Part shown: positions 54,140 to 63,867 of the stretch, piece by piece
How the letters are laid out: each line of letters begins with the position of its first letter
How positions within the stretch are numbered: the stretch's first letter is position 1
DNA from: Shinella sp. SUS2
GTDB taxonomy: Bacteria; Pseudomonadota; Alphaproteobacteria; Rhizobiales; Rhizobiaceae
DNA: 64,000 bases
NCBI RefSeq assembly: GCF_001262505.1
Contig: NZ_KQ410725.1
Span: forward strand, 62,001-126,000
Direction: 5' to 3'
Position numbers and translations under genes: made by a program
The notes under the pieces: generated by a model
Database searches by the model: none
Told to the model about the DNA's origin: nothing
Seen by the model: only the letters and a program-made list of their open reading frames with translations

Positions 54140-55966
54140 TCAGCCCGCCTCTTCCTGCTCGTGGCGCTGGCGTTCCTCCTCTGCCGCCGCACGCTGGCGC
54201 CCGGTGCGCGCCGCGACGATGTCGGCCGGCTGGGCGTTGCCGCGGATGAGCTGGCGGCCGGCATAGATGCCGCCGACCGTTTCCAGCTCCAGCCGCTCGC
54301 GGTCAACGTCGCGGAACTCCTCCACCACCTCGGCGGCAAGGTCCTCGTCCTCGCCCAGAACCTTCAACGTCTCGCGGCTGAACACCATCGCCGATTCGAA
54401 GGTCTCGCGGATCTGGAAGTCGACGCCGGCATGGACGAGGTCGACGGCATGGCCGCGGTCGTAGGCTCGCGCCAGGATCGGCACGAGCGGGAATTCCTCG
54501 CGCACCACCTCGGCGATCTTCACCGCCGCCGCCTTGTCGTCGAGGCAGATGAGGATCGCCCTGGCGGTCGCCGCGCCGGCGGCGTGCAGGATGTCGATGC
54601 GCGCACCGTCGCCATAATAGACCTTGAAGCCGAACTCCGCGGCATCGCGCACGAACTCGGCATCCTTGTCGATCAGCGACAGCGTGTAGCCGCGGGCGAG
54701 CAGCGGCTGGCTGACGATCTGGCCGAAGCGGCCGAAGCCGATCATCAGCACCGTGCCCTCGACATTCTCCGGCAGCGTCAGCCCCTCGGTAGACGGCTGC
54801 TGTTTGGGCACGATGCGATCGTGCAGGATGACCATCAGCGGCGTCAGGATCATCGAGATGATGATCGTCGCCGTCAGCATGGCATTCTCCTCGCCGTTGA
54901 AGATGCCGGCGGAAACGGCGGCGGCGTAGAGCACGAAGGCAAACTCGCCGCCCTGCGCCATCAGCACGGCCCGTTCCAGGCTTTCGGCATGGCACGTCCC
55001 GAGCAGCCGGGCGACCACATAGATCAAGAGGGTTTTGGCGACCATGTAGCCGACGACGCTCGCCACGACGAGCTGCCAGTTGGCGGCAATGACGCCGAGG
55101 TCGATCGCCATGCCGACGCCGAGGAAGAAGAGGCCGAGCAGGATGCCGCGGAACGGCTCGATGTCGGCTTCAAGCTGATGACGGAAACTCGATTCGGAAA
55201 GCAACACCCCCGCCAGGAACGCGCCCATGGCCATCGAAAGACCGGAAACCTGCATGGCGAGCGCCGAACCGAGAACGACGAGCAGCGCCGCCGCCGTCAT
55301 CACCTCGCGCGCGCCGGAGGCCGCGAGCACCCGGAAGAGCGGATTGAGCAGGTAGCGCCCGGCCAGCACCAACGCCACGATGGCACCGATGGCGATGCCG
55401 ATGGAAAGCCAGCGGTCGGAGGCATCCGTCGCCGCCGCCCCCGTGCCGAGCAGCGTGACGATGGCAAGCAGCGGCACGATGGCAAGGTCCTCGAAGAGCA
55501 GGATCGCGATGATGCGCTGCCCCTTCAGGGTCGACATCGTGCCCCGCTCCTGCAGCATCTGCATGACGATGGCGGTGGAGGTGAGGACGAAGCCCGTTCC
55601 GGCGACGAAGGAAGGAACGAGCGGAAAGCCCAGCGATACGCCGATGCCGGTCAGCGCCGCCATCGCGCCCATCACCTGGATCGCGCCGAGCCCAAAGATG
55701 TCCTTGCGCATGCCCCAGAGCCGGGAGGGCTGCATTTCCAGCCCGATGATGAAGAGGAACATCACCACGCCGAGTTCGGCGACATGGATGATCGCCTGCG
55801 AATCGGCGAAGAAACCGAGGCCGAAGGGGCCGATCGCGAGCCCCGCGGCGAGATAGCCGAGCACCGAGCCGAGCCCGATCTTCTTGAAGATCGGCACGGC
55901 CGCGACGCCTGCCGCCAGCAGCACGACGACCTGGGTGAGATCATTTGCATTCGCTTCGGCTGCCAA
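54140..55966 (-). CDS. CPA2 monovalent cation:H+ antiporter with TrkA-N domain (KefB/KefC-like)
   Basis: A 608-residue protein. The N-terminal part (residues about 1-385) has about twelve membrane segments of the Na+/H+ exchanger fold, including LGYLAAGLAIGP, VMFLFIIGLEM and ILLFEDLAIVPLLAI with the ion-binding ED pair. The C-terminal part has a Rossmann TrkA-N domain (VLMIGFGRFGQIVSQPLL, then YGDGARIDIL). In Kef proteins that domain senses glutathione adducts, but the specific glutathione residues cannot be judged by eye. The tail is charged (RQRAAAEEERQRHEQEEAG). The start is TTG with GGGAG upstream. Confidence 0.92.
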   Translation of the reverse strand: MAAEANANDLTQVVVLLAAGVAAVPIFKKIGLGSVLGYLAAGLAIGPFGLGFFADSQAIIHVAELGVVMFLFIIGLEMQPSRLWGMRKDIFGLGAIQVMGAMAALTGIGVSLGFPLVPSFVAGTGFVLTSTAIVMQMLQERGTMSTLKGQRIIAILLFEDLAIVPLLAIVTLLGTGAAATDASDRWLSIGIAIGAIVALVLAGRYLLNPLFRVLAASGAREVMTAAALLVVLGSALAMQVSGLSMAMGAFLAGVLLSESSFRHQLEADIEPFRGILLGLFFLGVGMAIDLGVIAANWQLVVASVVGYMVAKTLLIYVVARLLGTCHAESLERAVLMAQGGEFAFVLYAAAVSAGIFNGEENAMLTATIIISMILTPLMVILHDRIVPKQQPSTEGLTLPENVEGTVLMIGFGRFGQIVSQPLLARGYTLSLIDKDAEFVRDAAEFGFKVYYGDGARIDILHAAGAATARAILICLDDKAAAVKIAEVVREEFPLVPILARAYDRGHAVDLVHAGVDFQIRETFESAMVFSRETLKVLGEDEDLAAEVVEEFRDVDRERLELETVGGIYAGRQLIRGNAQPADIVAARTGRQRAAAEEERQRHEQEEAG

Positions 55967-56023
55967 GGGGCATCTCCCGTTCGCTTCTGGGTGGACGCTA
56001 CCCTCGACAGGCAGTCCGATATG

Positions 56024-56398
56024 TTACCGCGGTTTCTGCGAAATATCGCGGTTCATGCCCTTCTCCGCAAGCTCACGCTCATAAGCGGCGAAGAGTTCCG
56101 CACCTTTTTCCCCGAGTTCCCGCAGATAGGACCACGTGTAGATACCGGTATCATGAAGGTCGTCGAAGCCGATGCGCACGGCATAGTTGCCGGTCGGCGT
56201 CATGGCGATGATCGCGACATTGCGTTTTCCCGGTACCGTCACCTTCTGGCCAGGCCCGTGGCCCTGCACCTCCGCCGAGGGCGAGAGCACACGCAGGAGT
56301 TCGGCCGAAAGATCGAAGCTGGCACCGTCGTTGAAGGTCACGACGAGGCGCTGGCGGTCCTTCGACACACGCAGTTCGGTCGGCCAGAGATCGCTCAT
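56024..56398 (-). CDS. DUF971 domain protein (GBBH-like N-terminal domain)
   Basis: A 124-residue protein. The domain has LWPTELRVSKDRQRLVVTF, DGASFDLSAELLRVLSPSAEVQG and GIYTWSYLRELG, matching DUF971, the small beta-rich domain found at the N-terminus of gamma-butyrobetaine hydroxylase and alone in bacteria next to iron-sulfur or cofactor genes. The exact role is unknown. AAGGAAAC precedes the ATG at 56398. It diverges from moaA, which encodes an iron-sulfur enzyme. Confidence 0.88.
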   Translation of the reverse strand: MSDLWPTELRVSKDRQRLVVTFNDGASFDLSAELLRVLSPSAEVQGHGPGQKVTVPGKRNVAIIAMTPTGNYAVRIGFDDLHDTGIYTWSYLRELGEKGAELFAAYERELAEKGMNRDISQKPR

Positions 56399-56538
56399 CC
56401 CGTTTCCTTTCCGTCTGTTTTCGCGAAGGACTATGCGCCAGATCAAGGATGCGCAAGGCGGAAAATGCTGTCATAATCCCGTGACCGGCTTGACGCTGCG
56501 CTTCCGGCGCACGACATGTCGGCAATGGAGGACGTGTC

Positions 56539-57585
56539 TTGAATTCGTATGCAGGCCCGCTGGGTGGCGCGAACCTAATCGCGCAGTCCGACGCACCGAT
56601 GATCGATCCCTTCGGCCGCGCCATCACCTATCTGCGCGTATCGGTGACCGACCGCTGCGATTTCCGCTGCACCTATTGCATGGCGGAAAACATGACCTTC
56701 CTGCCCAAAAAGGACCTCCTGACGCTGGAAGAGCTGAACCGGCTCTGTTCCACCTTCATCGCCAAGGGTGTGCGAAAACTGCGGCTGACCGGCGGCGAAC
56801 CCCTGGTCCGCAAGAACATCATGCATCTCGTGCGCGAACTCGGCCGCCAGGTGCATGACGGGCGCCTCGACGAACTGACGCTGACGACCAACGGCTCGCA
56901 GCTCGCCCGGCACGCGGCCGAACTTGCCGATTGCGGCGTGCGCCGCATCAACGTTTCCCTCGACACGCTCGATGCGCAGAAGTTCCGGACCATCACCCGC
57001 TGGGGCGAGCTTTCCAAGGTTCTGGAGGGCATCGACGCCGCGCAGGCCGCCGGCCTGCACATCAAGATCAACGCCGTCGCCTTGAAGGATTTCAACGACC
57101 GCGAGATCCCCGACCTGATGCGCTGGGCGCACGGCCGCGGCATGGACCTCACCCTCATCGAGACCATGCCGATGGGCGAGATCGAGGAAGACCGCACCGA
57201 CCGCTACATGCCGCTGTCGGAAATGCGCGCCCGCCTCGAGAGCGACTTCACCCTGACGGAAAATGCCTACAGAACCGGCGGGCCGGCGCGCTATGTCACG
57301 GTCGCCGAGACCGGCGGCCGCCTCGGCTTCATCACGCCGATGACGCACAATTTCTGCGAAAGCTGCAACCGCGTGCGCCTCACCTGCACCGGCACGCTCT
57401 ACATGTGCCTCGGCCAGAACGATGCGGCCGATCTGCGCCTTCCGCTGCGGGCCTCCGACGACGACGCCCTGCTCTCGCAGGCGATCGACGAGGCGATCAC
57501 CCGCAAGCCGAAGGGCCACGATTTCGTCATCGACCGCCGCAACCGGCCGGCCGTTGCCCGTCACATGAGCGTCACCGGCGGCTGA
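56539..57585 (+). CDS. moaA: GTP 3',8-cyclase MoaA
   Basis: A 348-residue radical SAM enzyme making the first intermediate of molybdenum cofactor from GTP. The radical SAM cluster is Cys40, Cys44 and Cys47 ([11 protein letters not shown]). Other marks are [31 protein letters not shown] and the second 4Fe-4S cluster site [12 protein letters not shown] followed by C near GTLYMC. The tail VTGG agrees with the family's C-terminal GG. The start is TTG, with GGAGGA eight bases upstream. mobA and mobB lie 6 kb further on the same strand. Confidence 0.97.
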   Translation: MNSYAGPLGGANLIAQSDAPMIDPFGRAITYLRVSVTDRCDFRCTYCMAENMTFLPKKDLLTLEELNRLCSTFIAKGVRKLRLTGGEPLVRKNIMHLVRELGRQVHDGRLDELTLTTNGSQLARHAAELADCGVRRINVSLDTLDAQKFRTITRWGELSKVLEGIDAAQAAGLHIKINAVALKDFNDREIPDLMRWAHGRGMDLTLIETMPMGEIEEDRTDRYMPLSEMRARLESDFTLTENAYRTGGPARYVTVAETGGRLGFITPMTHNFCESCNRVRLTCTGTLYMCLGQNDAADLRLPLRASDDDALLSQAIDEAITRKPKGHDFVIDRRNRPAVARHMSVTGG

Positions 57586-57608
57586 TCCCCGCCGAAAGCG
57601 AGGTTTTG

Positions 57609-58259
57609 GTGAAAATCCTTCCGCCCGCCCTGCCCGCCCTTTTCCTTGCCGCCGCCCTTCCCTCCCTCGGCCTTGCCGCCGAGCGGCCGGAGGGCATCGC
57701 CGCCGCTGAGGCGATCACCAAAGCCGCCCTTGGCGCGGATTGCGACATGAACGGCATGGAGGAGGTGCCGATGGTCGGACCGGAGGCGGAAGGGTTCGGA
57801 CACGCCCTCTACCGTTTCACCTACAAACCCGACTACGACCCGAACGGCCCCGGTGTCGAGGCCACGCTCTACCAGCTGTTCTGTGGCTCGGGCGCCTACA
57901 ACATCCGCAACGCTTTCGTCCTGCAGACAAGCGACACCGACACGCCGAAGCTCATCGCCTTCGCCACGCCGGATCTTGCCTATGCCTATGCGAACGAGGA
58001 AAACAGCCGACTGACTGCCGAGCCGAAGATCAACGGCTTCCGCGCCACCACCCTTCTGGTCAATGCCAGCTTCAACGAGAAGACCCGCACCATCACCAGC
58101 CACGCCGCCTGGCGCGGCATCGGCGATGCCTGGGACAGCGGCGACTGGGTTTTCCGCAACGGCAATTTCATGCTGACCCGCTTCGAGTTCGACCCGACCT
58201 ACGGCGACCCGGACCCTGCGGTGCCGGAAAGCTATGTGGTCTACGAAGCCGGCAAGTAA
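57609..58259 (+). CDS. DUF1176-like secreted protein
   Basis: A 216-residue protein with a signal peptide (KILPPALPALFLAAALPSLGLAA). The mature part has a Cys pair (LGADCDMNGM and LYQLFCGSGAYN) and the end TRTITSHAAWRGIGDAWDSG then WVFRNGNFMLTRFEFD, resembling DUF1176, a periplasmic family of unknown role. The family's usual Cys after GIGD is Ala here. The start is GTG with GAGG six bases upstream. It follows moaA by 23 bases and may share its transcript. Confidence 0.7.
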   Translation: MKILPPALPALFLAAALPSLGLAAERPEGIAAAEAITKAALGADCDMNGMEEVPMVGPEAEGFGHALYRFTYKPDYDPNGPGVEATLYQLFCGSGAYNIRNAFVLQTSDTDTPKLIAFATPDLAYAYANEENSRLTAEPKINGFRATTLLVNASFNEKTRTITSHAAWRGIGDAWDSGDWVFRNGNFMLTRFEFDPTYGDPDPAVPESYVVYEAGK

Positions 58260-59204
58260 CGGCGGCGCTTCCGATTTCCGGCGCACCCGCCACCAACGCC
58301 TCCGCCATGCCGGATCAAGGGCGCGGCCTACTCAGCCCAAGAGACGCTCCTCCCATCGATCTCCCGTCGCCGCGCACGTGATCCGGGGTCCAGCCGACGC
58401 GCGTTCGCACAGCTAGAAGACTCGCCCAACCCGCTGACGCCCCCCCCCTTCCGCACCGCAGACGCGGCGCCGCGGGACCCCGCATAACGTCCGGTATGAC
58501 GGGAGAAGAGTTGTGTGTAAACGCAGGCGGCAGCGCTTGTCTCATCCATCCCATGAACGCCAATTGCACGAAAACCCGCCCCCGCATTTTCCCCGCCTCC
58601 TTCACTCGTGCCTACAATCCCCCATCCCGCCACGGATACACCGCGAGGCGTCGTGGCGAGGCGGGGTCGGCGCTTTTGGCGAGGGACGGACGTAGGCCGT
58701 CGCCCAAGGGGCCTGCGGAAAATGGTCTCCCTCCGGCGACACGGGGGAAGCGGCGGGCGTCGGACCGAGCCTTCCGCTTCATGCCCCGAACGGCGCGCCG
58801 GGCGTGCCTGTGCGGCACACAAGGGGGCCGGCCTGGCGGATGCGTCGGCATCGTCCGCCGGGATGAGACCGTCCGGAAGGTAAAACCTTCCGTCCACCAT
58901 CGCCATGGCGCGCGATGGCGGATGACAAAACGGAAACGGCCTCCTTCCGGAAACCGGCGAACACCATCCATCGTCCCGGCCTTTGCAGAGAGACCGGAGT
59001 TGCGGGCAAAAACCGCTGAACGGGGCGCTGAAAGGCGCCATACACTACTTTCAGATGCGGCACCTTCCAGCGCCCCGTCCGATGCTCCTTGAAAAAACCA
59101 CGGGCGGAAAACCGCCGCGTGGATGTCGGTGCAAAACAACGCCCGCGCCGCCGGATCCAGCAAGCACGCCACCGCCTCTACGGGTAGGCAAGATCTCTCT
59201 TCCC
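58260..59204. other. Long non-coding mosaic with multiple inverted repeats
   Basis: About 1 kb separates two convergent genes. ORFs exist on both strands but none has a ribosome binding site, family match or typical third-position bias, and their translations are Arg/Pro-rich. The DNA holds several palindromes: CGGAAGG-TAAAA-CCTTCCG (58874-58892), CCATCGC-N8-GCGATGG (58897-58918), and a repeat element at 58307-58497. I see no tRNA-like structure. Confidence 0.6.
58307..58497. repeat. Candidate intergenic repeat element with imperfect terminal inverted repeats
   Basis: ATGCCGGAT (58307-58315) and GTCCGGTAT (58489-58497) are near inverses. Inside, GGGGTCC (58385-58391) and GGACCCC (58475-58481) form a second inverted pair. 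One frame of the minus strand reads VIPDVMRGPAAPRLRC, a phrase I have seen in spurious proteins from other alphaproteobacterial intergenic repeats. Only a genome search can prove repetition. Confidence 0.45.
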
Positions 59205-59235
59205 ACAACAAAACGGCCGGGCTCCTGCCCAGCCG
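59205..59235 (-). terminator. Terminator of the chemotaxis receptor gene
   Basis: On the minus strand: CGGCTGGGC-AGGA-GCCCGGCCG followed by TTTTGTTG. The stem is 9 bp with one wobble pair, 36 bases after the stop codon. Confidence 0.85.
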
Positions 59236-59270
59236 CTCCATGCTCGTGAGACGCGTCTTTCAAACAGTCT

Positions 59271-61814
59271 TCAAGCCGCGTGGTGCTGCCCGAAATAGCC
59301 GCCCTGCCGCGTATCGAGGTCGCGCGTCTTGAAGTGGTCGATCTTCTGGTTGAGCACCTGGACGCGGTGACGCAGGCCGTGGATCTCGGCCGTGTTCTCC
59401 TCCACCATCGCCGCGTTCTGCTGCGTGATGAGCTCAACCTGGTGCACCGCCTGGTTCACCTCGTTGATGCCGTCGTACTGGGCGGCCGCGGCCGCCTCGA
59501 TCTTGCCGACCAGCGCGTGGATCGAGGAGATATGCTCGTTGATGACCGTCAGCGCCTCGCCGGTCTCGGTGACGAGGGCAACGCCGTTGCGCACCTGTGC
59601 CGAACTGTCGGAGATCAAGCCCTTGATTTCACGGGCGGCGCCGGCACAACGCTGGGCTAGCTCGCGAACCTCCTGCGCGACGACGGCAAAGCCGCGACCT
59701 GCCTCACCCGCTCGCGCCGCTTCGACGCCGGCATTGAGCGCCAGGAGGTTCGTCTGGAAGGCGATTTCGTCGATGACGCCGATGATCGTGCTGATCTTCT
59801 CCGACGACCGGTTGATCTCGCCCATGGCGTCCACGGCCTTGGCCACAACCTCACCGGAGCGCCGGGCATAGCTGTGCGTCTCGTCGACGGACACCGCAGT
59901 CTTCTGGGCGCTTTCGGCCGTCGAACGCACGATGTCGGTGAGCTGGCGCAGCGCCCGCGAGCTTTCCTCCAGCGCCGCCGCCTGCTGTTCGGTACGGCGG
60001 GCGAGATCGTCGGCGGAGGTGGCAAGGTTGCCCGTGCCGCCATTGATCTCCATCGTCGTCGCCCGCACGTCCGACAGGGTCACGCGCAGCGCCTCGACGG
60101 CGTTGTTGTAGGTGCGCGCCATCGCGACATATTCGGCCGCGAGCGCTTCCGTCATGCTCTCTTCGAGATTGCCGGCGGCCAGCTGGCCAAGCACGTCGGA
60201 AAGCGCGGTGAGCGCTTCGGTCTGCTCCGCCTCGATGCGGGCCTGTTCGCTGGCCCGGCGGGCCTGCTCCTCGGCCGTCATCTGGCGCTGGGCCTCGGCC
60301 TCCTGCTCCAGCCGGACGTTTTCCCGCGCCGCATCGCGGAAGACGGCGACCGAGCGGACCATGTCGCCGATCTCGTCGCCGCGGTTGCGGCCGTCGATGC
60401 TGATGTCGAGGTCGCCGCTCGCCAGCCGCGACATGGCTTCCGTCACCCGCTTCAGCGGCCCGCGCAGCGTTTCCACCAGCATCAGGCCGCCGATGATGGC
60501 GAGCAGCGTGCCGGCGACCATGGCGATGATCGAGACATTGGCCGAACGCTGGCTGTCCGTCTTGCCCGCCTCCTGGGCGCTGGAGACGAACTGTTCCAGT
60601 GTCTGGCTGGCATCGGCGACGGAGGCGTAGGCGGCGACGCGCGCGGCCTGCCATGTCTCGCCGACCGAGATGAGATCCTGGGTGCCTTGCTCGATCCTTG
60701 CAAGCGACGGGGCGAGCTTCTGCGCGAGATCGCGCAGGGCGGCGTTCTTCGTGCCGAGTTTGGCAAGTTCGGCGGCGCTGCCGGCAACGGCCTTCACATC
60801 CGCCAGCACGGCATCGCGGCTCGGCTGATCGAGCTTGCGGTGCAGCTCGCTGATGTGCAGGCGTGTCTCGTCGATACCCTTGAACGTATCGCCCATCAGC
60901 GTGATCAACGTCTTCAGGAGCACGATCTCCGCATCCATGCCGACGAAACGCTTCGCCGCCGTGTCGGAGTTCTTGCCGGCCTCCTTGAGGAAGTCGGCAT
61001 CGAACTTGGCAAGCTTGGTCAGGACGGGCACGAACTTCGTCTTCTTGGCCTCCACGTCGTCGCTGCCGGCAAGGATGTCCTTGACCTTGGCGACCTCCGC
61101 CTCGAAGGGCTTGATCTGCTCCAGCGCCTTCGGCGAGGCGATCGCCTTGGATTCGGCGAGCTGCTTGAGGAGCTGCGGCAGGTAGGTCTCGGCCGCCTTG
61201 ACCTTGTCCTCCGCCTTCATAGCCAGCGCGACGGGCTTGCGGAACTTGCCGATGCGCTCGGCAAGCCCCTGATAGGCCGCGGCGTCGAACAGCAGCGCCT
61301 TGGCAAAGGCTTCCTTCTCGCCCGATTCGTTGCGGATGACGCCGATCTGCTTTTCGGCGAAGGCACCGTCCTTGGCCATCGCCGCCAGCGCCTCTTCCAG
61401 ACCCGCCGTCACGGCGTTGCGCTTCTGGTCGATCGACCAGAGCGTTTCGCTCTGCCCGCGCATGGTGCCGGCCAGTGCCACGACGGACGCGATCTTCGTC
61501 TTCTCGGCCGCATCGGGCAGAAGGGCGTCGAGATCGTTGATGCCGGCCTCCTGTTCGTCGATGCGTTCGCCGAGCGCCGTGCGCGTCGCCTCGCCCGGCT
61601 TGTCGACGAAGTCCTGCAATCCGGTGCGCAGGTTCTGGAAATGCGACAGGCTGTTGATCGTCTCGCGCGTCACCGTCATGTGACCGTTCAGCGTGCTCGC
61701 GGTGAAATAACCGACAAGGCCGATGCCCGCGATCAGCGCGACGAGAGGAATGACGAACAGCAGCACCTTGGTGACGATGCGGCGCTGCTGGAGCAGGCGG
61801 TCGATGAAGGACAT
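59271..61814 (-). CDS. Methyl-accepting chemotaxis protein
   Basis: An 847-residue receptor. One membrane helix (residues about 17-38) precedes a large, mostly helical periplasmic region of about 380 residues, then a second helix (about 428-450), a HAMP region (LRGPLKRVTEAMSRLASGDLD) with a second HAMP-like segment (LGQLAAGNLEESM), and the signalling domain. The conserved tip reads EIAFQTNLLALNAGVEAARAG then GRGFAVVAQEVRELAQR. The C-terminus lacks the NWETF-type CheR tether. Ligand is unknown; the sensor has a double helical-bundle length. GGGGAA precedes the ATG. It converges on the long non-coding region. Confidence 0.95.
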   Translation of the reverse strand: MSFIDRLLQQRRIVTKVLLFVIPLVALIAGIGLVGYFTASTLNGHMTVTRETINSLSHFQNLRTGLQDFVDKPGEATRTALGERIDEQEAGINDLDALLPDAAEKTKIASVVALAGTMRGQSETLWSIDQKRNAVTAGLEEALAAMAKDGAFAEKQIGVIRNESGEKEAFAKALLFDAAAYQGLAERIGKFRKPVALAMKAEDKVKAAETYLPQLLKQLAESKAIASPKALEQIKPFEAEVAKVKDILAGSDDVEAKKTKFVPVLTKLAKFDADFLKEAGKNSDTAAKRFVGMDAEIVLLKTLITLMGDTFKGIDETRLHISELHRKLDQPSRDAVLADVKAVAGSAAELAKLGTKNAALRDLAQKLAPSLARIEQGTQDLISVGETWQAARVAAYASVADASQTLEQFVSSAQEAGKTDSQRSANVSIIAMVAGTLLAIIGGLMLVETLRGPLKRVTEAMSRLASGDLDISIDGRNRGDEIGDMVRSVAVFRDAARENVRLEQEAEAQRQMTAEEQARRASEQARIEAEQTEALTALSDVLGQLAAGNLEESMTEALAAEYVAMARTYNNAVEALRVTLSDVRATTMEINGGTGNLATSADDLARRTEQQAAALEESSRALRQLTDIVRSTAESAQKTAVSVDETHSYARRSGEVVAKAVDAMGEINRSSEKISTIIGVIDEIAFQTNLLALNAGVEAARAGEAGRGFAVVAQEVRELAQRCAGAAREIKGLISDSSAQVRNGVALVTETGEALTVINEHISSIHALVGKIEAAAAAQYDGINEVNQAVHQVELITQQNAAMVEENTAEIHGLRHRVQVLNQKIDHFKTRDLDTRQGGYFGQHHAA

Positions 61815-62202
61815 GGGTTCCCCGACGTTTTTTTATGACGACCAAGATCCCGTCGGGTGTTCCTCAAAGCCGAAACGGCCGCTCAGGCTCGTTGTCGGAG
61901 CGCGGCCGGTATCCGATATCGGGGCATCGGCCGGCCTTGCATCAGGCGGCGCGCCCCCACCCGTCGCATCATGCGATCGCTCATTGGGATGACGCAACGA
62001 TAGGTGGGGAAGCTTAATGAAATCCTTCGGTAAAGCGGCAGGAATTCAAGCCTTTGCGCCGGAATCATCATACTTTTCTGCCCGGATTTCGCGCAATTGC
62101 CGCTCGATGCGGCAACCACCCCGTTTGTTCCAACCGCCGGGGTGATGGAATGCGGTGGGCATTGTGCCTAAGAAGGAGAAAGACACGCTTGGAATCATCC
62201 GC
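61815..62202. other. 388-bp divergent region between the receptor and the EamA transporter
   Basis: No gene supported. It should contain both promoters. Inverted repeats include CACCCCG-N14-CGGGGTG around 62115-62143, just ahead of the transporter start. A T-run (TTTTTTT) lies near 61827. No further structure is clear. Confidence 0.4.
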
Positions 62203-63111
62203 ATGACCGCCTCCGCCAACGCCAAGGGTGCCCTGTTCATGGCCATCGCCATGGTCGGCTTCACCTGCAACGACGCACTCGTCAAGTCCGTCACCGGCGG
62301 CATGAACACCGGCCAGATCCTTTTCGTACGCGGCCTGATGACCACACTACTCGTCGTCGCCATCGCCCGCTGGATGGGCGCGCTCGGTTCCTGGCGGGTC
62401 GTGCTGCAGCCGGCTGTCGCCCTGCGCATCGCCGCCGAAATCCTAGCCTCGCTCGCCTATGTCTCGGCGCTCGGCGCCATGCCGCTTGCCAATACGGCCT
62501 CGATCCTCCAGGCCCTGCCGCTCGCCGTCACGCTCGGCGCAGCGCTGTTCCTCGGCGAAAAGGTCGGCTGGCGGCGGTGGCTGGCCATCGTCGCAGGCTT
62601 CGTCGGCGTGCTTATCGTCATCCGCCCCGGCCCGGAGGGTTTTTCGCTCGCCGCCGTCTATGTCATCGCCTCGGTTGTCGGCGCGGCGGCACGCGACCTC
62701 TGTACCCGGCAGATCGACCCGTCCGTGCCGACGCTCTTCATCAGCGTCATCACGGCGGTGTCGATCACCGTCACCGGCGCCGTGATGATCGTGCCGCTGG
62801 GCGGCTGGCAGCCGGTTTCCGGCGAGGCTTTCACCCGTCTTGCCGCAGCCAGCGTGCTGCTGCTCGTTGGCTACCAGACCATCGTCATCGCCATGCGCAC
62901 GGACGAGATCTCCTTCATCGCGCCCTTCCGCTATACGAGCCTCATCTGGGCGATCGCCATCGGCTTCCTGTTCTTCGGCGAAGTGCCGGATTTCTGGATG
63001 ACCGTCGGCGTCCTCATCATCGTCGCCTCCGGCCTCTACACCTTCTATCGGGAGAACCGCCGACGGGACGCGGAGGCCGTGGCGCAGGAATCGAAGCCGG
63101 AATCCCCCTGA
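62203..63111 (+). CDS. EamA/DMT-family transporter
   Basis: A 302-residue protein with ten predicted membrane segments and two EamA repeats. Family marks are IAMVGFTCNDALVKSV, the first repeat ending LANTASILQALPLAVTLGAALFLGEKVGWRRW, and the second ending FRYTSLIWAIAIGFLFFGEVPD. The LGEKVGWRRWLAI and FGEVPDFWMTVG segments carry the conserved Glu of each repeat. The substrate is unknown. I chose ATG 62203 because earlier in-frame GTG codons (62155 and later) add a charged leader without a good ribosome binding site; the true start could be upstream. Confidence 0.88.
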   Translation: MTASANAKGALFMAIAMVGFTCNDALVKSVTGGMNTGQILFVRGLMTTLLVVAIARWMGALGSWRVVLQPAVALRIAAEILASLAYVSALGAMPLANTASILQALPLAVTLGAALFLGEKVGWRRWLAIVAGFVGVLIVIRPGPEGFSLAAVYVIASVVGAAARDLCTRQIDPSVPTLFISVITAVSITVTGAVMIVPLGGWQPVSGEAFTRLAAASVLLLVGYQTIVIAMRTDEISFIAPFRYTSLIWAIAIGFLFFGEVPDFWMTVGVLIIVASGLYTFYRENRRRDAEAVAQESKPESP

Positions 63112-63231
63112 CAGGCTTGCGCGCCGTCACTCCATCTGGTCGTTTGTGCCGCGGGTGCGCACGGTAAGGTGATTACGCCCGGCGGCAAAATACTCTAGAC
63201 GAAGACGGAAAGACCTTCCGATGGAAGCGAG

Positions 63232-63867
63232 ATGACAGCAACGCATGCGATAGTGGGAGTGATCCTTGCCGGCGGCCTTTCCTCCCGCATGGGCCAGGAC
63301 AAGGCGCGCATCCGCCTCGGCGGCACGGCTCTCATCGACCGTGCGGCGCGGCGCCTCCGGCCGCAGGTCTCGGCCATCGCCGTCAATGCCAATGGCCCGG
63401 TGCTCTTCGAACGCGGCGAGGAGCTGCCGGTCTTCGCCGACCTCGATGCCGCCCGCGCCGGACCGCTCGGCGGCGTGCTCGCCGCGCTCGACTATGCGCG
63501 GCGTCATCATCCCGAGGCGAGCCACGTCGCCACCGTACCGACGGACAGCCCCTTCTTCCCGACCGATCTCGTCGCGCGCCTGTCGCGCGTCATCGACACG
63601 CCGGAGCGCATGGCGGTCGCCCGCTCCGTCAGCGGTCTCCACCCCGTCTTCGCCCTCTGGCCGGTGACGCTTGCCGAGGATCTCGGCGAATGGCTGGCCG
63701 GCGGCGGGGCGCTGCGCGTGCGCAGTTACCTCGAGCGCCACCAGGCCCGCGAAATCACCTTTCCGCTGCTCGAGACCTCGCGCGGCGAGTTCGATCCCTT
63801 CTTCAACATCAATACGCCCGACGATCTCGACGAGGCGGAAAACTGGCTCTGGGTGCTGGAACGATGA
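63232..63867 (+). CDS. mobA: Molybdenum cofactor guanylyltransferase MobA
   Basis: A 211-residue nucleotidyltransferase that joins GTP to molybdenum cofactor to give the guanine dinucleotide form. Motifs are [14 protein letters not shown] (residues 12-25, GTP binding with Lys24), [28 protein letters not shown] for the metal-binding acid, and [10 protein letters not shown] near the end. GGAAGCGAG precedes the ATG. The stop overlaps the start of mobB (ATGA), so the genes are translationally coupled. Confidence 0.96.
   Translation: MTATHAIVGVILAGGLSSRMGQDKARIRLGGTALIDRAARRLRPQVSAIAVNANGPVLFERGEELPVFADLDAARAGPLGGVLAALDYARRHHPEASHVATVPTDSPFFPTDLVARLSRVIDTPERMAVARSVSGLHPVFALWPVTLAEDLGEWLAGGGALRVRSYLERHQAREITFPLLETSRGEFDPFFNINTPDDLDEAENWLWVLER

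Noticed and set aside
58612..59241. A 209-codon minus-strand frame as a gene
   Set aside because: It crosses the receptor terminator and palindromes, lacks a ribosome binding site, and its translation is Arg/Pro-rich without family resemblance.
59851..61845. Long frames overlapping the chemotaxis receptor on both strands
   Set aside because: The receptor frame carries all conserved motifs; the others are Arg/Gly-rich shadows produced by high G+C.
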